Assembly: GCA_039707465.1 (NCBI GenBank)
Contig: CM077648.1
Coordinates: forward strand, 17,977,619 to 18,041,618
Origin: Rhabdophis nuchalis
Taxonomy: Eukaryota; Chordata; Lepidosauria; Squamata; Natricidae
DNA: 64,000 bases
Direction: 5' to 3'
In this document: positions 22,074 to 32,267 of the stretch, one piece after another
Position numbering within the stretch: position 1 is the stretch's first letter
How the letters are laid out: each line of letters starts with the position of its first letter
The notes under the pieces: model-generated
Seen by the model: only the letters and a program-made list of their open reading frames with translations
The model's database searches: none
What the model was told of the DNA's origin: nothing
Position numbers and translations under genes: made by a program

Positions 22074-22435
22074 GCCTACAGCTTTTTTAAAAAAAACGTT
22101 TATTTATACGTTTTCTCTTTGTGTACATAAGTGCTTTGTGAACAGCTTATTGTCTGGATCAATTTGCTTACATAATAGTACTTTTCCAGTTCCTAACTTC
22201 TACCTCTAGTATCCTATTATCCAACCATTGATAAAACAAGTCCTAAGTTTGAAAATATTCTGTCTCTTTTTTTTCTTTTGTATTTAATGTCAGTCTGTCC
22301 ATTTCTGAACAGTCTAGTATTTTTTAAATTACATTTTCTTCTATAGGTGTTTCTTCATTTTTCCAGTGCTGTGCAAATACAATTCTTGCTGCCTTCAAAG
22401 CATGTAATATTAAGTATATATTGCCTTTATCATAC

Positions 22436-22938
22436 TGTTGGAAGAAATGTCCATCTGGGTTCAGTTCCAATTGGGGAAAAAGACATTGGATTCATGAAAG
22501 TTGCTTGGAAAGAAGGTTTATTAAAGATGGACAGGACCACGTGGTTTGAGGTCCTGGGGGGGGAAGGGGAGGGATGCTGAGAATGCCCTGATTATATGCC
22601 CTCTCTGGGCTTTTGAATTTGAGCTTGTATTCTGATTGGTTGTCAGATGCCCATAGGACCATGCAGGGGCAACTCTGTAGGGTGTCTTGAGTCCCAGGCT
22701 TGGTTGAGCCTTTGCTGGGTGATGATGTAGTGAAAAGGATTGGGGATTCCTATTATGGCTCTGCCTGAAGGAGGTAGGTCTTTGTTATGTAGAATAGACT
22801 GGCTCAGGCCTTAATGGTTCATTGACAAAGGTGTGGGGATGAGTTTCTGACTCTCTTTTAGGGGAAATATTCTGTCCTTTTAATATTTCCTAAAATCTTT
22901 CATTTTTCTCAGACAGGGGTGGGTGCTAACTTCATACA
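22436..22938 (+). mobile_element. Solo LTR, copy 4
   Basis: TGTTGGAAGAAATGTCC at the start, ACTTCATACA at the end, exact 4-bp duplications ATAC at 22432-22435 and 22939-22942. At 503 bp it has lost segments present in copies 1 and 2. Confidence 0.85.
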
Positions 22939-22974
22939 ATACTTTACTGCACCTAACAGAAATTTTCTGGCTTA

Positions 22975-23482
22975 TCTATATAAATAAAAATTTAAAATAG
23001 TTTGTGCAAAATCGCTAATCTCAGGAAGTACTGCACCGATCGCCACCAAATTTTAACACAATGTTGCTAAGAAAGGGCGTAACAATCATACATAGAGATT
23101 GTGTGGCTGGCATACCTCTGCCATGTGCAAGCAGCACAAATGTAAAAGTACTGCACTTATCAGTTATTTTTCTCCCTTAAGCTCCTCCTACCCGGTTGCT
23201 TCTTATGATGCGTCACGCACACGCCCCTCACATTTCCAATGGTCATTTCCTCAGCAACCGAATAAGCCTCCAATGTTCCCTCACACATAGAGAGAGAGAG
23301 GAAAAAATATAGTAGGTAGGTAGGTAGGTAGAGGGAAAGAGGAAGAAATACAATAGGTAAGTGTTGGGGGTTATATGGTGGTTTTGTGTACGTGTTTGTG
23401 TGTGCAGGTGTAGATCTACACACAGATTGGTTGGCCATTTAACCAGATTGGGCCACAGCAATGTGTGGCCGGGTACAGCTAG
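22975..23482 (+). mobile_element. Non-autonomous Helitron, complete
   Basis: The 5' end is TCTATATAAATAAAAAT, inserted between A (22974) and T (23483). The 3' end is CTAG, preceded by a GC-rich hairpin whose arms GGCCACA (23451-23457) and TGTGGCC (23464-23470) stop 8 bases before it. No terminal inverted repeats or TSD exist, as expected for Helitrons. A (TAGG)n run lies at 23311-23332. There is no Rep/helicase coding. A relative lies on the minus strand at 57210-58198. Confidence 0.9.
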
Positions 23483-24021
23483 TAGTCTATATGCTGCTTT
23501 AATGTTTTTTCTAACCATGTATGCATGTTTGTCCCCCCCTTTTTTTTTGCTTTTGCATATGTCCACCACATGTGGTAATATATGCTTGGTAACGTAAGCT
23601 TAAATTAAACTTTTAATAATTCTTGGGCGTTGCCCATCCAAGGATCTGTTTGATACATGTTTCTGTCTTATAATATATAATTTTTACACTTATTTATAAT
23701 ATATGGTATAATTTCCCCCAAAATTAAAAAGTCCCAGACGTAATTTCCTTTTCTTGTAGAAGTAACTCTTGCTACTTGATTGTTCTGTGTGTCTTTTTAT
23801 CTTTTTCATTATCTCCAAACTTCCCAGTGTGAAACGTGCTGAAAAAAACTGTACCCACTGCTCTCAGTATGATGACACAATAGACCTTTATGTAAAGCTG
23901 TGACAATGCAAGTACTTTTATCTTCATTGTATTTCACAAAACCTCCAAAACAGATTTTTTTTTTCAGAATCATAATCTGGTGCAACATTTCCATTGAATG
24001 TCCATAATGTTAACAAACTTC
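23483..24021. other. Unassigned AT-rich stretch
   Basis: Pyrimidine-rich near 23531-23550; no recognisable family. Confidence 0.45.
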
Positions 24022-24029
24022 CTCTAGCT

Positions 24030-24381
24030 CAGAGGTGTCAAACCCAAAGCCCGCGGGCTGCATCCGGCTCGCAGCGTGCATAGATCTGGCCCGAAGGGCC
24101 ACACTGGAAACAGCAAAGGACCATGGACCTTCTGCCAGCAAAAACGGGCTCCCAATCTCTGTTTTTGGCTGGGACGCCTCCTGCAACCCTCTGCCAGTAA
24201 AAACAGAGCTCAGGAGGGCTCTGTTTTTACTGGCAGAGGAGAGATTAGGAGCTCGTTTTCACTGGCAGAGCACTCGGGCCACTACAGGTGCCCGACATAA
24301 GTGATGTCAAGCTACCTCCCTCTCCCCGAGGTCAAATACAACCCTGATGCAGCCCTCAATGAAATCAAGTTTGACACCCTG
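24030..24381. mobile_element. hAT element, GGTGTCAAAC family
   Basis: Left end CAGAGGTGTCAAACCCAAAG, right end AAGTTTGACACCCTG. The flanks CTCTAGCT (24022-24029) and ATCTAGCT (24382-24389) match at 7 of 8 positions. The interior has the 'TCTGCCAGTAAAAACAGAGC' block in both orientations. Confidence 0.88.
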
Positions 24382-24401
24382 ATCTAGCTAGTCATCTAAT
24401 C

Positions 24402-24548
24402 CAGAGGTGGTATTCAGCCAGTTCTGACAGGTTCTGGAGAACTGCTAGCGGAAATTTTGAGAGTGGGGAGGGAATGGGTATTTTGCAGTATCCTTCCCCT
24501 GCCACATCCACAGAACCAGTAGTAAAAAAAAATTGAATCCCACCACTG
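24402..24548. mobile_element. Short hAT MITE (CAGTGGTGGG family), perfect TSD
   Basis: Ends CAGAGGTGGTATTCAGCC and TTGAATCCCACCACTG, with an exact 8-bp duplication ATCTAATC at 24394-24401 and 24549-24556. At 147 bp it is the shortest complete member and shows the minimal arrangement of the family. Confidence 0.95.
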
Positions 24549-24556
24549 ATCTAATC

Positions 24557-25188
24557 TCAACATATACATAAAGTTTTGATGGCTCTTATAAACTGTTCTA
24601 TTTCCATTTTTAACTGCATCTGCCGTTTTATTGCCCAACACTAACATTTAGAGAAATCCCTTTATTGTGGCTTTCATGTCCATTTTCATCTGACCCACCT
24701 AAAGTTACTCCGTCTGGATTCAGCCTATATTAACATTCATCCCACTAAACAATTCCTGCAGTGCTACACCATTTAACACTGCTTAATCAGGAATTAAATT
24801 ACTGTGAAATCTTGAACAGTGATTCTCTTTGTACATACTGAAGAACATTTTGCATTAAAGCTAAGTAGAAACAGAATGAGAACAAATTATTTCAATCTGG
24901 TCATTCTTAGAATGTAATTTGGTTAAACCACGACTTTCAGATTTCCCTTTTGATCAGTTAAAAAAAAATCTTTGCTGACCTAAAGTGATTTGAATTAAGC
25001 CATGAATTAGAAAGAGTGGTTTAGAAAATCTATACCATTTACTTTACTGTTTTATATGGGCAGTTATTTCTCATTGCCATAGCTGCACTTTTAGATTGGC
25101 TTGGCTGTTTCTATTGTAGAGGTCGCTAAGGTGAAACTATGAACTATGAGTAAAAACTATGACTCTTTTCCCAGTTTCTGGGATAAAG
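24557..25188. other. Unassigned
   Basis: No family or coding signal recognised. Confidence 0.45.
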
Positions 25189-25190
25189 TA

Positions 25191-25607
25191 CCATGTTTTT
25201 GGAGTATAAGATGCACCTTTTTCCCTCAAAAAGGAGGCTGAAAATCTGGGTGCGTCTTATAAACTGAATACAGCATTTTTGGCCTCCTCCCCCTCTACCA
25301 AAATGGCTATACATAGCCTTTGGGAGGCTTCCAGAGTGCTCCTGGGGGCTGGGGAGGGCAGAAATGAGTGAAAAACAGGCCTTTGTTGCTCAATTTTGCC
25401 CCACCCCCACTTCCCAGGAGCACTCTACAAGCCTCCTAAAGGCTATTCATGCCCTTTTTTGGAAAACAAAAAGCCCCGGCCCATTTTCATGAAAAATGGG
25501 CTGTTTTGAGGAGGTCTGCAGAGTGCAAAAAAATTTTTTTTAATTTGCTGCTTCAAAATCTTGGTGCGTCTTATATTCCAATGTGTCTTATAGTCTGAAA
25601 AATACGG
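25191..25607. mobile_element. TA-flanked MITE 'A', copy 2
   Basis: Ends CCATGTTTTTGGAGTATAAG and TTATAGTCTGAAAAATACGG, flanked by TA at 25189-25190 and 25608-25609. The interior is the usual GGAGGCTTCCAGAGTGCTCC / GGAGCACTCTACAAGCCTCC inverted pair. Confidence 0.88.
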
Positions 25608-25867
25608 TATTTGTGAAACACTGGGTGGCTGTAATTTATTCAGACAAGTGTATACGAACCAGAGTCGTCCTACAGTTGGTTGGCTTCCAAGCCTATTAAT
25701 CAAGGAAATAAACAAATTACTTCATCCAGCACTTCTTACAAGCTTTTGTGTAGTCTGACATAATTTGTAACCCAAGTAATCTTTAAAAGCTTCTTCCAGG
25801 GAATGGGTGGAAACTAACATTCCCCAAGCCATATCTTTTCCTAGATAAATATCCCCCAGCTTAATGT

Positions 25868-26073
25868 CTATGGAGATTTTCAGTCATCCAGGTAATGGTT
25901 GTCTCAAAGGTGCTTTTGTCCCATCAGGACAAGATTCAGCAGTCCATCTGCATTTGAAAGACAAAGGATACTCTTTTTGAGGACAGCAAAGTCCACATTC
26001 TGAACAGAGAGGACAACTGATGTGAAAGAGGAGTCAAAGAGGCCATCTGCATTAAAATTGAACCAGCACTATG
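25868..26073 (+). pseudogene. Penelope-like element (Neptune type): GIY-YIG endonuclease remnant, 5' part
   Basis: Bases 25930-26070 read, with one interrupting stop, as HLHLKDKGYSF, EDSKVHILNREDN and ERGVKEAI, matching the order of the GIY-YIG endonuclease C-terminal region of Neptune-type Penelope-like elements. The preceding 25868-25930 is a Penelope terminal-repeat piece in the opposite orientation ('CAGTCATCCAGGTAATGG'), a common arrangement in truncated Penelope insertions. The coding sequence breaks at 26073, where a hAT MITE is inserted, and resumes after 26633. Confidence 0.75.
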
Positions 26074-26633
26074 CAGTGGTTTGATTCACATTTTTTTTAC
26101 TACTGGTTCTGTGGGTGTGGCTTGGAGGCGTGGCATGGCTTGGTGGGCATGGTAGCAAAAGGATACTGCAAAATCCCCATTCCCTCCCCACTCCTGGGGG
26201 AAGGATACTGCAAAATCCCCATTCTCTCCCCACTCCTGGGGGAAGGATACTGCAAAATCCCCATTCTCTCCCCACTCCTGGGGGAAGGATACTGCAAAAT
26301 CCCCATTCTCTCCCCACTCCTGGGGGAAGGATACTGCAAAATCCCCATTCTCTCCCCACTCCTGGGGGAAGGATACTGCAAAATCCCCATTCTCTCCCCA
26401 CTCCTGGGGAAGGATACTGCAAAATCCCCATTCCTTCCCCACCCCACTAACCTGCTTTCCAGCTCCATTCTCCTGTGTGGGGCAACAGAAGAAGACTGGG
26501 ACTCCCATCAGCTGGGACTCGGGAGGCAATGAATAGATGGGGTGGGGCCAGCCAGAGGTGGTATTTGCTGGTTGTCCAAAATTCCGCTACTGGTTCGCTA
26601 GAACCGATCAGAACTGGCTGAATAACACCCCTG
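26074..26633. mobile_element. hAT MITE (CAGTGGTGGG family) expanded by a 42-bp array, inside Penelope
   Basis: Left end CAGTGGTTTGATTCACA; right end GCTGAATAACACCCCTG. Family blocks 'TCTGTGGGTGTGGCTTGG' and 'TCGGGAGGCAATGAATAG' flank the array. Insertion splits the Penelope reading frame, but the adjacent 8-mers (GCACTATG, TCCCTCTC) do not match, so the TSD has decayed. Confidence 0.85.
26161..26446. repeat. Seven-copy 42-bp tandem array within the MITE
   Basis: Units start with GGATACTGCAAAATCCCCAT at 26161, 26203, 26245, 26287, 26329, 26371 and 26412. The first six are exactly 42 bp apart and nearly identical; the last step is 41 bp. Because 42 is 14 codons, all frames stay open, which creates repetitive pseudo-proteins on both strands. 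Other family members carry one or two copies of the same segment. Confidence 0.97.
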
Positions 26634-26945
26634 TCCCTCTCTCAACAGGGAGGGGAGGAGAGACATTACTCCACCTATCTCCTGTTTACAACACAGCCCT
26701 TTCATCAATTCCAATAAGTTTCCACACCCCTTTGCTCTATTCACGGGACCTTGAGGGCACAGCTAAACTCTAAGTGGCCTCAACAACTCTGAGAGAGAGT
26801 GCTAATGACCAAATGACCAGAAGGAATATAAATCCTTCTATTCTCCATCATTCATTCAGAACTGAAGAAGCTTCTTGATGAGAAGTGAAACACCCTCAAG
26901 GAAAAACAAAGCCCATTTGCCTTTTGAAAAAAAAGTTCTTTGGGA
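26634..26945 (+). pseudogene. Penelope-like element: GIY-YIG C-terminus and 3' end
   Basis: The text reads SLSTGRGGE, LSPVYNTALSSIP in plus frames, matching the 'LNRGGGLRHHLSP.YN..LSSLP' end typical of Neptune-type endonucleases. The 3' non-coding block follows, with 'CTGAAGAAGCTTCTTGATGA' and 'AAGTGAAACACC'. The related block at 35132-35320 is on the other strand. Confidence 0.78.
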
Positions 26946-27954
26946 TCTCCCAGTTTAAGGAAGAATTCTAATTCTTTCATGCATAACTTTCATGCAAAAT
27001 ACCTCCCTATAATTAAGGCTTCTCTATTCAGCTCAGATTTTATGTGTCTATGCAGAATAAATTACAAGATAACCACCCCATCAGCGCTCAGCCACAAAAA
27101 TTTACCAGGGTTGTGCTATATAATAAATATTCATTGTCTCTTAACTATCTCTTCGAATTTGTCATAGTTGATCGATGGGTCATTATTTGAAGGTTCCAAT
27201 GGTAGGCATGAAGACAATAGAAAGCAACCATTTAGGGGCTAACGGCCCACATTAAAGAGTTTTGAGAAAATGTCATGGCTGATTTCATAAAATGGCTGCA
27301 AGGCAGGGTGAGGCCAGTGGCCACTTTGCTTAGCAAGAGATACCGTGGTGAGGTTGCTTCTCGACATTTCTTCTAGCCCTCAGAGGTTACTCAGTGCCAT
27401 CCAATTTGCATTTATTTCCCCCTGCCCCCCGCCCCTGGGGAGATTGGAACACTTCAAGAGAAAGCACTGGACTATATCTGCTATTTATTTTGTATTTCTA
27501 TAATAATGCTTCTGAGGCCAGCATGGGGTCCAAAAACATCCTTATAAATCAAAATGATGCTATAGGCAGTAGCTTTGGTTTGCAGCAAACCAGGTTCCTA
27601 CATGAAAGAAAATTAGTTGGGAAAGGATCCTGACAGGTGGCAAAGGAAGTGTGGGCAGGTATCTAACCCACAATCAAGCTTCATCTCTTCTTTGCGAATC
27701 AGGCAGACATCCATATCATAAGAACATAATCTGAAGATGTTACTGGAATAAGAAGAATCTTGATATTCTGTCCAAATGGGTTTAAGTGTCTGGATAGATA
27801 AAAGGATTAAGGGTCTCAAACCTTATTAGTTTTCTGGCATGTTAAAAAAACAAAATGGCATTAAAATGTTGGTTTTGTGCAAAACAGATGCTCATTTAAC
27901 CATGGTTTACTCAGCCAAATGCCATGAGCTTATATGACAAAGTGAACCATAAAT
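26946..27954. other. Repeat-poor unassigned stretch (1.0 kb)
   Basis: Contains a C-rich run near 27418-27437. No exon or transposon recognised. Confidence 0.5.
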
Positions 27955-27956
27955 TA

Positions 27957-28740
27957 TAGGTAGTCCTCCACAATGTATGCTGTTAAGTGAAACGTTAGTT
28001 AAGTGAGTTTTGCTCCATTTTACTGTCTTTCTTGCAACTGTTGTTAAGTGAATCATTGCAGTTGTTAAATTAGTAACACGATTGTTAAGTGAATCTGGTG
28101 ACCCCATCCCCCATTGATGAATTGAATGAATTTAATACTTATAAACCGCTCCCTCTCCCCATGGGGACTCGGGGCGGTGCACAGGTAGAATAAAAACAAT
28201 AAATACATACAAACATTTCTTAAAAACAAATTAAACCTAACCTGCGCTAAAATTTCCCATTAAAACTGAACTATACTAAAACTACCCAGTAAAACCCCAA
28301 AGACAGAGAGACTATCCTAGGCCGGCCAGACAGAAAAGATGAGTTTTTAATTTAAGACGGAAGGAGCGGAGGTCCGTGGTCGTCCTAATATCGGGGGGAA
28401 GGTCGTTCCAGAGGGCCGGGCCCGCCACAGAGATAGCCCTTCCCCTGGGTGTCGCCCGCTGACAGTGTCTAGTGGACGGCACCCGGAGAAGTCCCTCTCT
28501 GTGGGAGCGAATCGGCCGTGAAGATGCTTGTCAGAAAGTCACAAAAGGGGATCACATGGCACTGGGACACTGCAATCGTCATAAGTATGAGTCATTTGCC
28601 AAGCATCTGAAATTTGATCACGTGACATGAGGATGCGGCAATGGGCGTAAGTGTGAAAAAAGGTCATAAGTCAGACTTTTCAGTCCCATTGTAATTTGGA
28701 AGGGTCACTGAATGAACTGTTGTAAGTCGAGAACTACCTG
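27957..28740. mobile_element. TA-flanked MITE 'B', interrupted by an L2 tail
   Basis: Left end TAGGTAGTCCTCCACAATG (first base mutated from C), right end GTAAGTCGAGAACTACCTG, flanked by TA on each side. The interior has many 'TTGTTAAGTGAAT' blocks. Bases 28118-28527 are a foreign L2 3' tail. Removing them gives an element of about 374 bp, close to the 351-bp copy at 29774-30721. Confidence 0.88.
28118..28527 (-). mobile_element. L2-like LINE 3' end nested in MITE B
   Basis: Minus-strand L2 3' UTR plus the end of the coding region (WNDLPP and RSHREGLLRV blocks in antisense), very similar to 43673-44321. The 3' tip lies at 28118 and the 5' truncation at about 28527. It has the same 5' breakpoint region as other short L2 copies. 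Confidence 0.85.
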
Positions 28741-28773
28741 TAATCATTTGGGCTGGATTTGAACAACACGTTA

Positions 28774-29182
28774 CCATATTTTTCAGAGTATAAGATGCAC
28801 CTTTTTCCCTCAAAAAAGAGACTGAAAATCTGGATCTTATACACTGAATACAGCTTTTTGGCCTCCTGAAACCACGCCCCCTTCACTAAAATGGCCATGT
28901 AGAGCCTTATGGAGGCTTCCAGAGAGCTCCTGGGGCATGGGGAGGGCAGAAATGAGAGAAAAACGGGCCATTCTTTGCTCCATCCCCCCCCCCCCCAGCC
29001 TCCAGGAGCACTCTATAGGCCTCCTAAAGGCTATGCATGCAATTTTCTTTGAGAAAAAACAGGCCCGTTTTCACGAAAAATGGGCCATTTGGGGGTGGTT
29101 TGCAGAGTGCAAAAACTTTTTTTTTAAATTTGCCTCTTCAAAACCTTATACTCCGGTGTGTCTAATACTCTGAAAAATACGG
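28774..29182. mobile_element. TA-flanked MITE 'A', copy 3
   Basis: Ends CCATATTTTTCAGAGTATAA and TAATACTCTGAAAAATACGG, TA on both sides (28772-28773, 29183-29184). A C-run at 28984-28995 lies at the centre. It sits 33 bp from MITE B. Confidence 0.88.
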
Positions 29183-29184
29183 TA

Positions 29185-29771
29185 TGCAAAATGATGTTGG
29201 ATAGTTTGGTCATGTTGACGTGATATACTTTAACCTGGTTACTGAACTCCCCATTTTCTTTAATTTGAATTCATCACAATCCGTAATTAATCCAAATTGG
29301 ACTCCCAAAGCAAAAACAAAAGCCCTAAAGTTTAAGCTTTGGGAAAACAGCCACTAGATCCTTCCTGATCTAGTTAAGCATGTTCTGCAAACAAAGCCAC
29401 TGTGTTTCTCCTTGAGGTGCAATTATTTGTCGGCTAATCCAATTTTTGCTGGCTGGGCTGATCCCCCTAGAACGGCTCCATCTCTGTTTTAATGCAGTGA
29501 AGCGTATTGTCTGAAAGCATTATCATGTAAAAGCCATACTATTCTTGAAAAACTACAATTTCAGGGTCACTGAAATCTTAAGGGGTGAGAAAACTGGAAC
29601 CAGAGTGCACAGAAGAAGTAGTTAGCCTTTGACACCCGTGGAACTTTCTTCTCTAATACTTGAAAGAGCTTTCAATGGGATCTACGCTAGTGGAAGAAAA
29701 AAAAGATTAACTTCTTCTTTATTCTTTATGTGCTGTGGCCAGAGATAAGTACCTCAGATTTCACTTGGATA
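29185..29771. other. Unassigned
   Basis: No recognisable family or coding signal. Confidence 0.45.
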
Positions 29772-29773
29772 TA

Positions 29774-30721
29774 CAGGTAGTCAGTGGTGAGATTCGGCCG
29801 GTTTGGATTGGTTCAGGTCAAATGTGGGTTCTGGCTGTTGCCACTGCCGTTTTGCTCGGGGCCACATCCCGCGCGCGCATGCACAGTACTGAAAAAAATA
29901 CTTCTGTGCATATGCAGAAGCAAAAAACAAGATAGAACCACTTCAGAAGCATGGCAGATCGAGTTACTACCTACTTGGCTAAACTGGTCCGCACTGGTAG
30001 GTACCCACCTCTGGTTCAGGTGAACCAGTTATTAAATTACCCCTCTATCAAAGTAGATTCTGGGTGCTGCGCTACAATGGAGAAACGGGCAATGGAGTGG
30101 CCGACGTGAGGGAAGGAGGAAGCCGCTTTCCGTCTTCTCCCTCCTCCTCCTTCCCTCATGCCAGCTGCGCCATTTCCCATTTCTCCATTACAGCGGAGCA
30201 GCCAGGATCTGATAGCGGGAGGGGGAGTTAATTTAACAAGCGGTTTGCCCAGGGTCATCCCGCATGTGTGGTGGAGCTGGAGGATGGGGATGGGGATGGG
30301 CCACGTCTCTCATGAGAGTCAACCTGACCCTGGGTGAACCTGTTGTTAAATTATTTGAATCCCACCACTGCAGGTAGTCTTCGACTTACGACCCCAGCTA
30401 GGTCCAAACTTTCTGTTACTAAGTGAGACAATTTCTGCCCCTTGTTGCAGCCTTTCTTGCCACAGTTGTTAAGTGGCTCTCTGTAGTTGTTAAGTTAATA
30501 CCACGGTTGTTAAGTGAATCTTTCTTCCCCGTTGACTTTGCTGGTAAAGAAAGTTGTCCCAAGGACGCTGCCACTGTCCTAAATATGAATCAGTTGCCAA
30601 GTGTCTGAATATTGATGGGGAGGCTACAACCGTCGTAAGTGTGTAAAATGGTCATAAGTCCCTTTTTCACTGCTCTTATAACTTCAAACGGTCACTAAAT
30701 GAAGCAAGTTGGGATTACTTG
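29774..30721. mobile_element. TA-flanked MITE 'B' split at its terminus by a hAT MITE
   Basis: The first 8 bp of the element (CAGGTAGT, 29774-29781) are duplicated at 30371-30378 around the inserted hAT MITE. The rest runs to the right end near GCAAGTTGGGATTACTTG (30721). TA precedes 29774 and follows 30721. Without the insert it is about 351 bp. Confidence 0.9.
29782..30370. mobile_element. hAT MITE (CAGTGGTGGG family), longest copy, perfect TSD
   Basis: Ends CAGTGGTGAGATTCGGCC and TTTGAATCCCACCACTG, with an exact 8-bp duplication CAGGTAGT. At 589 bp it contains extra sequence, including an imperfect inverted pair around 30090-30180 (GGAAGGAGGAAGCCGC / CTTCTCCCTCCTCC). There is no coding. 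Confidence 0.93.
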
Positions 30722-30723
30722 TA

Positions 30724-31309
30724 AATGACGTGTAAGCACTTCATGTAACAGACATTGGTTTAAAAAGGAAGTTTAAATCTGATGTTAGATAAATATGATA
30801 ATTTCCTACAGAAAACCCCTGTCTTTCAAATGGGTTGTTTTTTTAAAAAATAATCCTTTGATCACCTTTTTGCCTCTTGTCATATTTGCTGTATAAGCAT
30901 TCCAAAGGCACACATTTATTCGGCATACTTAATTATCTCAGGAGCCCATATTCTTTTCTAAGCTGTCCCCAATGCATAACTACAAGTTTTTAGTACCACA
31001 CAAATAACAGTGCCATGCTTATTAGTTTTACAATAATACTGGTAGTAAGCAAACTTGTCAAATAGGTAAAAATAATAATCTAATTATATGAAAACTAGTA
31101 GGATGGATGATGGCGTGAAGGAAATATTGATCCTCAAATGCGATTTAAACTAATCCGAGAGTTACTTGGATCAGCAGCATTAAACAGCAGGAATATTTAT
31201 AAATCTGTTTCCGTACAAGGGAAAGAACACCCAAATCTCCAAATCAAGGAAAGAATCGGCTAATTTTAAGTTCATCAACAAATTCCTGGTGCAGCCTTTC
31301 CACCTGATG
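30724..31309. other. Unassigned AT-rich stretch
   Basis: No recognisable family or coding signal. Confidence 0.45.
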
Positions 31310-31317
31310 CATATCTG

Positions 31318-31712
31318 CAGTGGTGGGATTCAAGTTTTTTTTACTACCGGTTCTGTGGGTGTGGCTTGGTGGGCATGTTGTGACGGTGGGTGTGGCTTGG
31401 TGGGCGTGTTGTGGCTTGGTGGGCGTGGCTTGGTGGGTGTGTTGTGACTTGATAGGCATGGCTTGGTGGGCATGTTGTGACTTGGTGGGCGTGGCTTGGT
31501 GGACATGGCAGGGGAAGGATACTGCAAAATCTCCCTTCCCTCCCCACTCCAGGGGAAGGATACTGCAAAATCTCCCTTCCAATCAGCTGAGACTCGGGAG
31601 ACAGAGAATAGATGGGGGCGGGGCCAGTGGTATTTACCAATTCTCCAAATGACTCAAAATTTCCACTACCGGTTCTCCAGGACTGGTCAGAACCTGCTGA
31701 ATACCACCTCTG
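31318..31712. mobile_element. hAT MITE (CAGTGGTGGG family), perfect TSD, internal minisatellite
   Basis: Ends CAGTGGTGGGATTCAAG and CTGAATACCACCTCTG, exact 8-bp duplication CATATCTG at 31310-31317 and 31713-31720. Bases 31365-31503 are an imperfect tandem array of GGCTTGGTGGGCGTG / TTGTGACTTGG units. The same GATACTGCAAAAT segment that was amplified at 26.2 kb occurs twice here. Confidence 0.95.
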
Positions 31713-31720
31713 CATATCTG

Positions 31721-32266
31721 GCTTTTTGATGACTGCTGGTAAATTAAACTGGAGGAATTCATAGATCGGGTGGACAGCTGTTTAGGAAGGGAGGATGCCA
31801 TGTAATACTGAGGAGTATTTTGTACACTGTCACAAAATGGCTCCTTTAACAGACTTTACCTGTCACAAACCAGAAGGCACAATAGTAAACTTTGTCTACC
31901 ATCTGTTCTTGCTTCCTAGAGTTTTTACTATCAGCATAGCTGCTTCTCTCTTCCAAGTTTTGTTCCTCCTCCCTTTCTCTTCCTTCTTTTCTTATTCCAT
32001 AGATGAGTATACTTCCATATAAAGCCTGCCCTATGTTTCAGTCATAATCTTATTAATGTCGAAGAATTTCTGTAGGACGTTATTGTCAATCAAACAGATC
32101 CTTTGTGATTTGCAGAATGGCAGCCTTCCATTTTTCTTTTTAAATTACATGTTTTTAAAACTATCAGATGGGCTAGTAAGCATGCAAGCATGGAATGGAA
32201 ATGAATTCAGACTGCACACTGAAGTCTGTAGTTAGCACTTTGCTTACCTTCTATTACGTCTGTAGA
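31721..32266. other. Unassigned
   Basis: No recognisable family or coding signal; a 75-codon frame at 31795-32022 has no resemblance I can name. Confidence 0.45.
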
Positions 32267-32267
32267 G

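Noticed and set aside
26161..26446. Array resembling a CRISPR locus
   Set aside because: Units are contiguous 42-bp repeats with no unique spacers, in a vertebrate transposon.
26069..26532. Several 110-153 codon repetitive frames on both strands
   Set aside because: All come from the 42-bp tandem array inside a MITE; being open on both strands is expected from a 14-codon period.
26868..26900. Hammerhead-ribozyme-like core (TTGATGAG...GAAAC) in the Penelope 3' block
   Set aside because: Penelope-like elements can encode hammerheads, but the CUGAUGA core is imperfect here and I could not draw a convincing stem II and stem III. The copy at 35.2 kb deviates at the same places.
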